DNA of 64,000 nt. Origin: Tistrella mobilis. GTDB taxonomy: Bacteria; Pseudomonadota; Alphaproteobacteria; Tistrellales; Tistrellaceae. The notes beneath the pieces are model-generated. The model did no database searches, was not told the DNA's origin, and saw only the letters and a list, made by a program, of their open reading frames with translations. This document shows, piece after piece, positions 27,627 to 35,100 of the stretch. The position numbers and the translations under genes were made by a program. The first letter of the stretch is position 1; every line of letters begins with the position of its first letter. Where the stretch lies: assembly GCF_039634785.1 (NCBI RefSeq), contig NZ_JBBIAB010000001.1, positions 1-64,000 of the forward strand, read 5' to 3'.

Positions 27627-27710
27627 ATACGCGATCTGCTCGCGAGGTTTTGAATACGCGATCTGCTCGCGAGATTTTGAGTACGCGAGTTGCTCGCGCG
27701 GCTTGAGACA
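27603..27710 (+). repeat. Four tandem 27-bp repeats across the marR stop codon
   Basis: Units begin at 27603, 27630, 27657 and 27684. Each starts CGCGA, has CTGCTCGCGAG or a close variant, and ends TTTTGAATA or a variant. Units two and three are nearly identical and unit four is diverged. Unit one contains the last codons (LLARF) and TGA of the MarR gene. Since 27 is a multiple of three, TGA recurs in frame at units two and three. Each unit can form a small hairpin CGCGA/TCGCG with a five-base loop. The array sits in the marR-dctQ gap of 166 bases. Confidence 0.9.
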
Positions 27711-27792
27711 ACATCAGGCGGCATCCGCAGACAGGGATGCCGGAGACGAGCGGGGCGACAAGATCCCGCCGCCCAGGGAGGAGAGGCGCCCC

Positions 27793-28434
27793 ATGTCGAG
27801 GGCAGACCCGGCCCCGCACAGCGTGCAGGGCCGCGGTGAGAAGGCGTCGCGGTCCGGCGGCCCCTTCCGCACCGGTTTCGGCCCCGTCGGGGTCCTGTGC
27901 CGTCTGGTCGCCATGGCCGGCGGGCTGATGCTGGTCGCGATCGCCGCGATGTCGGTGATCAGCATCATCGGCCGCTGGTTTGCCGGCACCAGCATCGGCG
28001 GGCTGGAATTCGGGCCCGTGCCGGGCGATTTCGAACTGGTCGAGACGGGCACCGCCATCGCGGTCTTCTGCTTCCTGCCCCAGGCCCAGCTCGCCCGCGC
28101 CCATGTCACGGTCGATCTCTTCACCATGCGCGCCGGCCCGGGTCTGCGCCGGGCGCTGGGCGTGGTGGCCGATCTTCTGTTCGCGGCCACCACCGCCCTG
28201 CTCGCCTGGCGGCTGACCATCGGCCTTGAAGAGCGCCTGACCTATGGCGAAACCACCATGATCCTGGGCCTGCCGCAATGGTGGGTCTATGTGCCGGGGG
28301 TGGCCTTCATGGCCCTGACCGCCCTCGCCTGCCTGACCACGCTTGCCGCCACGCTGCGCGGCGCGGTGCCGCCGACCGAGGCCGAGGCTGCCGCCGCAGA
28401 GGCCGGAACGGCCCGCGAGGAGAGCCGGCGATGA
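27793..28434 (+). CDS. TRAP transporter small permease (DctQ)
   Basis: 213 residues from ATG 27793, preceded by GGAGGAGAGG. A polar N-terminal stretch of about 35 residues is followed by four membrane segments, the DctQ layout, with GGLMLVAIAAMSVISIIGRWF, given in part, and QAQLARAHVTVDLF as the conserved parts. It forms the membrane complex with the following dctM (ATGA overlap) and works with the periplasmic DctP to import an organic acid using the sodium gradient. The C-terminal tail is Glu/Ala-rich. Confidence 0.9.
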   Translation: MSRADPAPHSVQGRGEKASRSGGPFRTGFGPVGVLCRLVAMAGGLMLVAIAAMSVISIIGRWFAGTSIGGLEFGPVPGDFELVETGTAIAVFCFLPQAQLARAHVTVDLFTMRAGPGLRRALGVVADLLFAATTALLAWRLTIGLEERLTYGETTMILGLPQWWVYVPGVAFMALTALACLTTLAATLRGAVPPTEAEAAAAEAGTAREESRR

Positions 28435-29750
28435 GCGATACCACCATCGGCCTTCTCGGCATTGCCGGCCTGCTCGTCGCCATGGCGCTGCGCGTGCCGG
28501 TGGGGCTCGCCATGCTGGTGGCCGGCATTCTGGGCAGCATGGCGGTTGCAGGCCCCATGGGCATCATGGCCGGGCTCACCACCCTGCCGGTGGAGCAGTT
28601 TTCCAACCACGCCCTCTCGATCGTGCCGCTCTTCCTGCTGATGGGCGCATTTGCAGGCCGCGCCGGCCTCTCGCAGCTGCTGTTCGACGCCGCCCGTGAC
28701 TGGCTGGGCCATCGCCGCGGCGGCCTCGCCATGGCCGCGATCGGCGCCTGCGCCGCCTTCGGCTCGATCTGCGGCTCGTCTCTCGCCACCGCCGCGACCA
28801 TGACCCGGGTCGCCCTGCCCGAAATGCGCCGCCACGGCTATCACGACGGGCTGGCGACCGGCGTTCTGGCGGCCGGCGGTACGCTCGGCATCCTTATCCC
28901 GCCCTCGGTGGTGCTGGTGATCTATGCGGTGCTGACCGGGCAGAACATCGACCGGATGTTCATTGCGGCCCTGGTGCCGGGCGTGCTCGCCGCTCTCGGC
29001 TATATGGCGGCGATCCGAGTGCAGGTGATGCTGAACCCCGACGCCGCCCCGGCCGTTCCCCGGATCGGCTGGTCGGAACGTCTCCGCGGCCTTGCGCGCA
29101 CCTGGCCGGTCTTCGTGATCTTCGTGACGGTGATCGGCGGCATCTATGCCGGCGTCTTCACGCCCACCGAAGGGGCGGCGGTGGGGGCCGCGGCCACCGG
29201 GCTGTTCGCGCTGGTCCGTGGCGGGCTCCGCCGCGGTGCCTTCACCGAGGTGGTGATGGAGACCGCTTCGGGCACCGCGATGATCTTCATGATCGTGCTG
29301 GGAGCCGCCGCCTTCAACGGCTTCCTGGCGCTCACCGGCCTGCCGATGCAGGCGGCCGAGGCGATCGGCGGGCTCGACGTGCCGCCGATCGTGGTGCTGG
29401 CGGCGATCCTGGCGCTCTATCTGGCGCTCGGCTGCATCATGGACAGCCTGTCGATGATCCTGCTGACCGTGCCGATCTTCTACCCGCTGATCATGGCGCT
29501 GGATTTCGGCCTGCCGCCCGCAGAAGCCGCCATCTGGTTCGGCATTCTGGCCCTGGTGGTGGTGGAGGTCGGCATGATCACGCCGCCGGTCGGCCTGAAT
29601 GTCTTCGTGATCAACGCCATGTCGGGCGGCACGCCGATGCGTGACACCTTCGCAGGCGTGATCCCGTTCCTCGTCTCCGACGTGCTGCGCATCCTGGCGC
29701 TGGTGGCCTTTCCGGGCATCACGCTTGGCCTGATGCGCCTGCTCTACTGA
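28431..29750 (+). CDS. TRAP transporter large permease (DctM)
   Basis: 439 residues with about twelve membrane segments. Start ATG 28431 overlaps the dctQ stop by four bases. Family motifs include PLFLLMGAFAGRAGLS, the segment GSICGSSLATAATMTRVALP, the pair GTLGILIPPSVVLVIYAVL, and TPPVGLNVFVIN near the C-terminus. It is the transport subunit of a TRAP-T system. The operon order dctQ, dctM, DUF3237, dctP places an enzyme-like gene between permease and binding-protein genes. Confidence 0.93.
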   Translation: MSDTTIGLLGIAGLLVAMALRVPVGLAMLVAGILGSMAVAGPMGIMAGLTTLPVEQFSNHALSIVPLFLLMGAFAGRAGLSQLLFDAARDWLGHRRGGLAMAAIGACAAFGSICGSSLATAATMTRVALPEMRRHGYHDGLATGVLAAGGTLGILIPPSVVLVIYAVLTGQNIDRMFIAALVPGVLAALGYMAAIRVQVMLNPDAAPAVPRIGWSERLRGLARTWPVFVIFVTVIGGIYAGVFTPTEGAAVGAAATGLFALVRGGLRRGAFTEVVMETASGTAMIFMIVLGAAAFNGFLALTGLPMQAAEAIGGLDVPPIVVLAAILALYLALGCIMDSLSMILLTVPIFYPLIMALDFGLPPAEAAIWFGILALVVVEVGMITPPVGLNVFVINAMSGGTPMRDTFAGVIPFLVSDVLRILALVAFPGITLGLMRLLY

Positions 29751-29773
29751 TCTTCAGGAAAGGTCCGCCGCCC

Positions 29774-30268
29774 ATGACCACCGGCTTTCCCGCCACCCCG
29801 CCCGTCCTGTCCCCGGTCGCCCTGATCGAGGCCGAGATCGGCACCCCGCAGGAACTGGGCGCACTGGCCGACGGCCAGCGCCGGATCATCCCGATCCTGG
29901 GGGGGCGGGTCTCGGGCGCCCGGCTGGCCGGGCGGGTGCTGCCGGGCGGGGCCGACTGGCAGACCGTGCGGCCCGACGGGCTGGCCGAGATCGAGGCCCG
30001 CTACACCCTGGCCCTGACCGAGGTCGACGGCGCGGCCGTGGATGCGCTGGTCGATATCCGCAATCCCGGCATGCGCCACGGCCCCGCCGAGGTGCTCGCC
30101 CGGGTGGCGGCGGGAGAGGATGTCGACCCCGCGCTCTATTACTTCCGGACCACCCCACGCTTCACCACCGGACATCCGGCCCTCGGCTGGATGAACCGGA
30201 CCCTGTTCGTGGCCCGCGGCCGCCGGCTGGCGGCGCGGGTCGAAATCGAGGTCTTCGCGGTCGGCTGA
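29774..30268 (+). CDS. DUF3237 family protein
   Basis: 164 residues that match the DUF3237 layout: an N-terminal strand PVALIEAEIGTPQELG, then RRIIPILGGRVSGARLAGRVLPGGADWQ, given in pieces, the segment EARYTLALTEVDGAAVDALVDIRN, and YYFRTTPRFTTGHPALGWMN near the C-terminus. The family forms a small beta-barrel and is recurrently found with aromatic and steroid-like catabolic genes, but no reaction is firmly assigned. It lies 23 bases after dctM and 75 before dctP. Its place inside the transporter operon suggests that it handles the imported compound. Confidence 0.85.
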   Translation: MTTGFPATPPVLSPVALIEAEIGTPQELGALADGQRRIIPILGGRVSGARLAGRVLPGGADWQTVRPDGLAEIEARYTLALTEVDGAAVDALVDIRNPGMRHGPAEVLARVAAGEDVDPALYYFRTTPRFTTGHPALGWMNRTLFVARGRRLAARVEIEVFAVG

Positions 30269-30343
30269 CCGCATCAACCCGGCATGCCGCCCGCCCAGAA
30301 GCGGCAGCCAGCCCACATCAGGCAGATCAGGGAGGAGAAACCG

Positions 30344-31414
30344 ATGACGGATATCGCAACCGGCTGGCGGCGGCTGGCCACACGGATGGCGGCGGGCGTG
30401 GCGGGCCTGGTGGTGGCCGCAGGCATGGCCGGCCAGGCGGCCGCAGCCGAGGTGACGCTGCGCCTGCACCACTTCTTCCCGCCCACCTCGGCGGTCCATT
30501 CGAAGTACTTCACCGACTGGAAGCAGCGGGTGGAGAGCCAGTCCGGCGGGCGGATCGAGGTCAAGATCTACCCGGCCATGCAGCTGGGCGGCACCCCGCC
30601 CTCGCTGTTCGATCAGGCGCGCACCGGCCAGGCCGACATCATCTGGACGGTGGTCGGCTACACCCCCGACCGCTTCCCCGAGGCCGAGGTCTTCGACCTG
30701 CCCTTCCTGCCGCGCTCGGCCGAGATCACCAGCCAGGCCGCGCATGAATTCGCCATGAAGCACCTCACCAGCCGCTTCGAAGGCGTGAAGGTGATCGCAG
30801 CCCACACCCACAGCCCCGGGCTGATCCACACCCGCGATCGCGAGGTCCGCACGCCTGAAGACATGAAGGGGCTGAAGCTGCGCGGGCCGTCGCGGCTGAT
30901 CAATTCCTTCATCGAGGCGCTGGGCGCCGAGCCGGTCGGCATGCCCGTGCCCCAGACGGCAGAGGCGCTGTCGCGCGGCGTGATCGACGGCACGGTTCTG
31001 CCCATGGAAGGGCTGGACGCGCTGCGCCTGCAGGAACTGGTCCACCGCCACATGGTGTTCGCGGGCGAGAACGCGCTCTACACCACCATGATGCTGGTGG
31101 CGATGAACCAGGCCAAATATGACGGCCTGCCCGCCGACCTGAAGAAGGTCATCGACGACAATGCCGGCATCGCCGAGGCCCGCGCGATCGGCCGCGTGAT
31201 GGATCAGGCCGATGCGCCGGTGGTGGCCTCGATCGAAAAGTCCACGACCAACCGGATCATCGCGCTCACGCCCGAGGAAACCGACCGCTTCCGCGCCGTC
31301 GGTGCCGAGGTCGAAAAGGCCTGGGCCGAGCGGATGACCGCCCGCGGCATCGACGGCCCTGCCCTCATCGAGGAAGCCAAGGCGCTGGTGGCGAAGTACG
31401 CAGCCCGGCCCTGA
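30344..31414 (+). CDS. TRAP transporter substrate-binding protein (DctP)
   Basis: 356 residues from ATG 30344, preceded by GGAGGAG. The signal peptide runs to about residue 35 (AGQAAAAEV). The mature protein shows the DctP pattern: VTLRLHHFFPPTSAVHSKYF, a GGRIEVKIYPAMQLGG segment, the LKLRGPSR motif containing the substrate carboxylate-binding Arg, and EALSRGVIDGTVLPMEG. It captures an organic acid in the periplasm and hands it to DctQM. The ligand is not deducible; the neighbouring monooxygenase favours an aromatic or keto-acid. Confidence 0.92.
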   Translation: MTDIATGWRRLATRMAAGVAGLVVAAGMAGQAAAAEVTLRLHHFFPPTSAVHSKYFTDWKQRVESQSGGRIEVKIYPAMQLGGTPPSLFDQARTGQADIIWTVVGYTPDRFPEAEVFDLPFLPRSAEITSQAAHEFAMKHLTSRFEGVKVIAAHTHSPGLIHTRDREVRTPEDMKGLKLRGPSRLINSFIEALGAEPVGMPVPQTAEALSRGVIDGTVLPMEGLDALRLQELVHRHMVFAGENALYTTMMLVAMNQAKYDGLPADLKKVIDDNAGIAEARAIGRVMDQADAPVVASIEKSTTNRIIALTPEETDRFRAVGAEVEKAWAERMTARGIDGPALIEEAKALVAKYAARP

Positions 31415-31443
31415 CGGGGTCCCGGTCGCGGGATCCGGACTTG

Positions 31444-31490
31444 CAGGCGGGGCGGGGAAGCGGCGATGATCCGCGTCTTCGCCCCGCCTG
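31444..31490 (+). terminator. Long hairpin after dctP, possible terminator
   Basis: Eleven-base arms CAGGCGGGGCG and CGCCCCGCCTG are perfect complements, separated by 25 bases that themselves pair as GCGG/CCGC. The element is 30 bases past the dctP stop and 29 bases before the next gene. There is no real T-run (ATGTCGTTC follows), so it may be a 3'-end stabiliser or a weak terminator. Confidence 0.4.
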
Positions 31491-31518
31491 ATGTCGTTCA
31501 AAGACCACCGGATCCGTC

Positions 31519-32019
31519 ATGCCCGCCACCCGCGCCGACCTCTTCGCCCGCCTCGATGCCCTTGGCATCGCGCACGAGACCTATGACCATGCGCCGGTTT
31601 TCACCGTCGAAGAGGCGGAGGCCGAGACCGGCCATGTGCCGGGGCTGCACGTCAAGAACCTGTTTCTGAAGGACAAGCGCGGCGATCTCTGGCTGGCCAC
31701 CGTCGCCGCAGACCGGCGGGTGGATCTGAAACATCTGCAAACGCTGCTCGGCGCCGGGCGCTTCTCGTTCGGCAAGCCCGATCTGCTGATGGAGGTGCTG
31801 GGCGTCACCCCGGGTTCCGTCACGCCTTTCGCGCTGATCAACGATCCCGACCGCCGGGTGGTCTTCGCGCTCGACCGGCTTGTGGCCGAGGCGGAGCGGA
31901 TCAACGCCCATCCCCTGTTCAACGATGCCTCGACCGTGGTGACGGGCGAAGGGTTGAAACGCTTCGTGGCAAGCTTCGGCCACGACGTGCGGATCGTCGA
32001 TCTCGACGCCCCGGCCTGA
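31519..32019 (+). CDS. Prolyl-tRNA editing deacylase (ProXp-ala/PrdX type)
   Basis: 166 residues of the YbaK/INS superfamily. The segment HVKNLFLKDKRGDLWL carries the adjacent Lys46-Asn47 that are essential in ProXp-ala, and GSVTPFALINDP is the conserved substrate-pocket loop. These free-standing proteins hydrolyse Ala-tRNA(Pro) made by mistake by ProRS enzymes that lack the insertion domain, as in most alphaproteobacteria. It is transcribed alone between the TRAP operon and the thioredoxin gene. The stop codon lies in the first unit of a 17-bp triple repeat. Confidence 0.88.
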   Translation: MPATRADLFARLDALGIAHETYDHAPVFTVEEAEAETGHVPGLHVKNLFLKDKRGDLWLATVAADRRVDLKHLQTLLGAGRFSFGKPDLLMEVLGVTPGSVTPFALINDPDRRVVFALDRLVAEAERINAHPLFNDASTVVTGEGLKRFVASFGHDVRIVDLDAPA

Positions 32020-32065
32020 GCGACGCACCGACCTGAGCGAGACACCGACCTGAGCGAGGCACCGG
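32015..32065 (+). repeat. Three tandem 17-bp repeats across a stop codon
   Basis: Units at 32015-32031, 32032-32048 and 32049-32065 read CCTGAGCGACGCACCGA, then with GAC and GGC variants in the middle. Unit one contains the TGA (32017-32019) of the editing deacylase gene. The unit is not a multiple of three, so repeated TGA triplets fall in all three frames. Confidence 0.9.
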
Positions 32066-32220
32066 CCGGATCGCGTCTGAGGCGTAATCCGGTAGGGGTG
32101 CCCCTTGCTGGAGACGCGCGCCGTGCCATCTTTCATGCTACAAGCGGGAGGCCGCGGCCGGCCTTCCGGGCGCGGCAGAGTTTCGCCATCGCGCTTCGAA
32201 AAAAGAACGGGACCGTTGCC

Positions 32221-33138
32221 ATGCAGACCATCATCGGCGGCGCCGGGGGCACCGCCCCGGCGGATGTGATCAAGGACACCGACACCGCGCATTTCATGGC
32301 CGACGTCATCGAGACCTCGCGTGAGACGCCGGTCATCGTCGATTTCTGGGCGCCCTGGTGCGGCCCCTGCAAGCAGCTGACCCCCGTGCTCGAAAAGGTG
32401 GTTCTGGCCGCCAAGGGCAAGGTGCGGCTGGTCAAGATGAACATCGACGAGAACCCGGAACTGGCGCAGCAGATGCGCATCCAGTCGATTCCGGCGGTCT
32501 ATGCCTTCGTGGGCGGCCGGCCGGTCGACGGGTTCATGGGCGCCCTGCCCGAAAGCCAGATCCGCCAGTTCGTCGACAACCTGCTCCGCGCCGGCGGCGA
32601 CGACGAAACCCGGATGATCGACGAGGCGCTGGCCCAGGCGGCCGAGCTGCTGGAAGCCGGCGATGTGCGCATGGCCGGCGGTCTTTACACCCAGGTTCTG
32701 CAGGCCGATCCGTCGCGCACCGAAGCGCTGGCCGGGCTCTCCCAGGTCTATGTGAAGATGGGTGACCTGGAGAAGGCGCGCGAGGTGCTGGCCCACGCGC
32801 CGGAAGAGATGGCGAAGGATCCCCATCTGGTCCGCGCCCGCACCGCCATCGATCTGGCCGAGAAGGCGGCCGGTGCCGGCGAGACCGCGGCGCTGGAAGC
32901 CAGGCTCGCCGCCGATCCGGCCGACCACGCCACCCGCATGGAACTCGCCATGGCGCTCTATGCCGCAGGCGATGCCAGGGCCGCGATCGACCAGCTGCTG
33001 GAGATCGTCCGCCGCGACCGGGATTGGAACGAGAATGCCGCCCGCACCCAGCTGTTCGAGATCTTCGATGCGCTGGGCCCCAAGGATCCGGTGGCCCAGA
33101 GCGGCCGCCGCAAGCTGACCTCGATCCTCTTCGCCTGA
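32221..33138 (+). CDS. Thioredoxin-TPR protein (CnoX/YbbN-like co-chaperone)
   Basis: 305 residues from ATG 32221. The thioredoxin domain (about 18-125) has the active site FWAPWCGPCKQL and the cis-proline loop RIQSIPAVYAF. A C-terminal helical region (about 140-305) contains TPR-like repeats such as AAELLEAGDVRMAGGLYTQVLQ. This is the YbbN/CnoX architecture, which in E. coli binds clients and passes them to GroEL and DnaK. The E. coli protein has lost the first active-site cysteine, whereas this one keeps CGPC and may also act as an oxidoreductase. It heads a run of small quality-control genes. Confidence 0.9.
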   Translation: MQTIIGGAGGTAPADVIKDTDTAHFMADVIETSRETPVIVDFWAPWCGPCKQLTPVLEKVVLAAKGKVRLVKMNIDENPELAQQMRIQSIPAVYAFVGGRPVDGFMGALPESQIRQFVDNLLRAGGDDETRMIDEALAQAAELLEAGDVRMAGGLYTQVLQADPSRTEALAGLSQVYVKMGDLEKAREVLAHAPEEMAKDPHLVRARTAIDLAEKAAGAGETAALEARLAADPADHATRMELAMALYAAGDARAAIDQLLEIVRRDRDWNENAARTQLFEIFDALGPKDPVAQSGRRKLTSILFA

Positions 33139-33253
33139 TCCGCCGACACGATCCGCCGGATCCCGGACGGGGCGGTGGGCGACCGGCGCGCCCCCGCCTT
33201 CCGGATCCTGCGCCCGCAACCCGCCGGCCGACCGAGCAGAGCCCGAACCTGCC

Positions 33254-33922
33254 ATGATCCGTGCCCACGACGTCCTGCCGCCGGTGCTGCCGGTCTTCCC
33301 GCTCGGCGGTGTCATCCTGCTGCCCGGGGGGCGGCTGCCGCTGAACATCTTCGAGCCGCGCTATCTGGCGATGATCGACGACGCGCTGGGCAGCCACCGG
33401 CTGATCGGCATGGTCCAGCCGGTCCGCGCCGGGCTCGGCACCAATATGGGCCTCGTCTCGGGTGCGCCCGAAATCTACGGTGTCGGCTGTGCCGGCCGGA
33501 TCAGCAGTTTCCAGGAAAGCGGCGACGGCCGCTATCTGATCACGCTGACCGGCGTCGCCCGCTTCCGCGTGGCCGAGGAACTGGCCGTCACCACACCCTA
33601 TCGCCAGGTCCGCACCGATTTTGCCGCCTTCGAGGCCGATCGCGGCGAGCCGCCGCCGGCCGGGCTGGACCGCGCCCTGCTGACCGACCGGCTGAAGCGC
33701 TATTTCGCCCTGCAGGGGCTGTCTGCCGACTGGCAGGCGATCGATCAGGCCTCGGACCAGGCGCTGATCACCTCGCTCGCCATGATCTGCCCCTTCTCGG
33801 AGGCAGAGAAGCAGGCCCTGCTCGAGGCCCCCGCCCTGCCGGAACGCGCCGCCTTGATCCTCGACATGATGGAGATGGCGTTGCATACCGGAGAGGACGA
33901 CGACGACGCGCCGCGTCACTGA
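33254..33922 (+). CDS. LON N-terminal-domain (LonN/PUA-like) protein
   Basis: 222 residues made only of the Lon substrate-binding domain: [27 protein letters not shown], given here in one span shortened to [18 protein letters not shown] and [10 protein letters not shown], then [13 protein letters not shown] and [13 protein letters not shown], followed by a helical bundle. No AAA+ or protease domain is present. Stand-alone LonN proteins are conserved in alphaproteobacteria, usually between a thioredoxin-TPR gene and a Trm112 gene as here. Their role is not established, but protein quality control is plausible. Confidence 0.9.
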   Translation: MIRAHDVLPPVLPVFPLGGVILLPGGRLPLNIFEPRYLAMIDDALGSHRLIGMVQPVRAGLGTNMGLVSGAPEIYGVGCAGRISSFQESGDGRYLITLTGVARFRVAEELAVTTPYRQVRTDFAAFEADRGEPPPAGLDRALLTDRLKRYFALQGLSADWQAIDQASDQALITSLAMICPFSEAEKQALLEAPALPERAALILDMMEMALHTGEDDDDAPRH

Positions 33923-33942
33923 CCGCAAGGATTTCGTGCCCC

Positions 33943-34173
33943 ATGTCCGACGCCACCCCCATTTCCGACACCACCCCCGTGCCGCATGCCAGCGTCGATC
34001 CGCGCCTGCTGGAGATCCTGGTCTGCCCGCTGACCCGCGAGCCGCTGCGCTATGACGCCGCTGCCCAGGAGCTGATCAGCGATGCGGCGAAGCTCGCCTA
34101 TCCGATCCGCGACGGCATCCCGATCATGCTGGTCGACGAAGCCCGTTCGCTCGACGACGCGGCCGGAGCCTGA
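33943..34173 (+). CDS. Trm112 family protein (YcaR/UPF0434)
   Basis: 76 residues from ATG 33943, 20 bases after the LonN gene. The core [17 protein letters not shown] and [18 protein letters not shown] is diagnostic for the family. Only one cysteine remains of the zinc ribbon, as in most bacterial YcaR proteins. Eukaryotic and archaeal relatives activate methyltransferases, while the bacterial function is unknown. The order LonN-Trm112-DUF971 suggests one operon. Confidence 0.92.
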   Translation: MSDATPISDTTPVPHASVDPRLLEILVCPLTREPLRYDAAAQELISDAAKLAYPIRDGIPIMLVDEARSLDDAAGA

Positions 34174-34177
34174 TCCC

Positions 34178-34594
34178 ATGGCTGGTTCCCATGGGCATGA
34201 GCATGGCCACGAGCACGGGCACAGCCACATGCCGGCACCGGCCGCCCCCTGGCCGGTGGAAATCCGCCTGAAGCGGTCGGCACGGGTTCTGGAGGTCACC
34301 TTCGACGACGGCAACCATGTCCGGCTGGGGGCCGAGTATCTGCGCGTGGAAAGCCCCTCGGCCGAAGTGCAGGGCCATGGCCCCGGGCAGAAGAAGGTGC
34401 CGGCCGGCAAGCGCAATGTGGCGATCGTCGACGTTCAGCCGGTGGGCAACTACGCCGTGCGGCTGGTCTTCGACGACGGCCATTCCACCGGCATCTATGG
34501 CTGGGGCTATCTGGCGGAACTCGCGCGTGAGCACGACCGGCGCTGGGAAAGCTATCTCGACGCCCTGGCCGCCGCCGGCCAGACGCGGGGCTGA
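34178..34594 (+). CDS. DUF971 protein with a histidine-rich N-terminus
   Basis: 138 residues from ATG 34178, four bases past the Trm112 stop. Residues 4-17 read SHGHEHGHEHGHSH, a probable metal-binding tail. The DUF971 (gamma-butyrobetaine hydroxylase N-terminal-like) domain follows: WPVEIRLKRSARVLEVTFDDG, given as its main strand pieces, then LGAEYLRVESPSAEVQGHG and GWGYLAELAREHDRRW at the end. The domain occurs alone or fused to the iron-sulfur carrier Mrp/ApbC, which hints at metal or iron-sulfur handling. The stop codon lies in a 16-bp duplication. Confidence 0.85.
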   Translation: MAGSHGHEHGHEHGHSHMPAPAAPWPVEIRLKRSARVLEVTFDDGNHVRLGAEYLRVESPSAEVQGHGPGQKKVPAGKRNVAIVDVQPVGNYAVRLVFDDGHSTGIYGWGYLAELAREHDRRWESYLDALAAAGQTRG

Positions 34595-34618
34595 GCAGAG
34601 CCGGGGCTGAGCAGGGGG
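34587..34618 (+). repeat. 16-bp tandem duplication across the DUF971 stop codon
   Basis: GGGGCTGAGCAG occurs at 34587-34598 and again at 34603-34614 with a period of 16. The first copy contains the TGA of the DUF971 gene (34592-34594). The last four bases of each unit differ. Confidence 0.8.
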
Positions 34619-34623
34619 CCGAC

Positions 34624-34663
34624 AAAAAAAGTGGCCGCCGCGACGGGGCATGTCGCGACGGCC
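34624..34663 (-). terminator. Strong minus-strand terminator
   Basis: Twelve-base arms (34633-34644 and 34652-34663) pair with one mismatch around a seven-base loop. On the minus strand the stem is followed by CACTTTTTTT. It lies 78 bases beyond the stop of the small basic-protein gene and supports the view that this gene is transcribed. The plus-strand neighbours end just upstream. Confidence 0.8.
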
Positions 34664-34740
34664 AGGCTTCGGGTGATCGGGCCCGAGCTTTCTTAAGTCA
34701 GCGCTTTCTGAAATCTGCGGCGTTGCGGTTCCGGCTGGTC

Positions 34741-34935
34741 TCAGCGGGCAACCCGGCGGCGGCGCGGATTGCGGCTGCCGGTTCCCGTGCCGGTGCCGGG
34801 GCCGCGATAGGTGCGGCCGCGCCGCGGCGCATCGGCCATGGCGCGCAGGCCGGCAGGATAGGGGGCCGGCGCGGCCATGCGGGGCGCTGCGGAGCCGGCG
34901 TGGGCGTGGTTGCGCGGGGGGCGAACCATGGTCAT
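34741..34935 (-). CDS. Small Arg/Gly-rich basic protein, unknown
   Basis: 64 residues with AAGGA eight bases before ATG 34935 and a strong terminator downstream, which together argue for a real gene. The peptide is rich in Arg, Pro, Ala and Gly, has a GPGTGTGTG stretch and ends NPRRRRVAR. No membrane segment, cysteine or known domain is seen. Such basic tails may bind nucleic acid, but this is only suggested by composition. It is divergent from nothing obvious and stands alone between the DUF971 and UbiH genes. Confidence 0.5.
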   Translation of the reverse strand: MTMVRPPRNHAHAGSAAPRMAAPAPYPAGLRAMADAPRRGRTYRGPGTGTGTGSRNPRRRRVAR

Positions 34936-35100
34936 GGGGGCATTCCTTGAACATTGGCCCGACAGGATGCACCCACCCGGTCCGCCATGTTGTCAGTTCG
35001 GGTGATGATTACCAGCGGTAGCGAAGCACGGCCAGCCCCCGATCATGGGGGGCGCCCGGAAAATGCGGACCGGGACACGCGGTCTCCCGCAGGATGCGTC

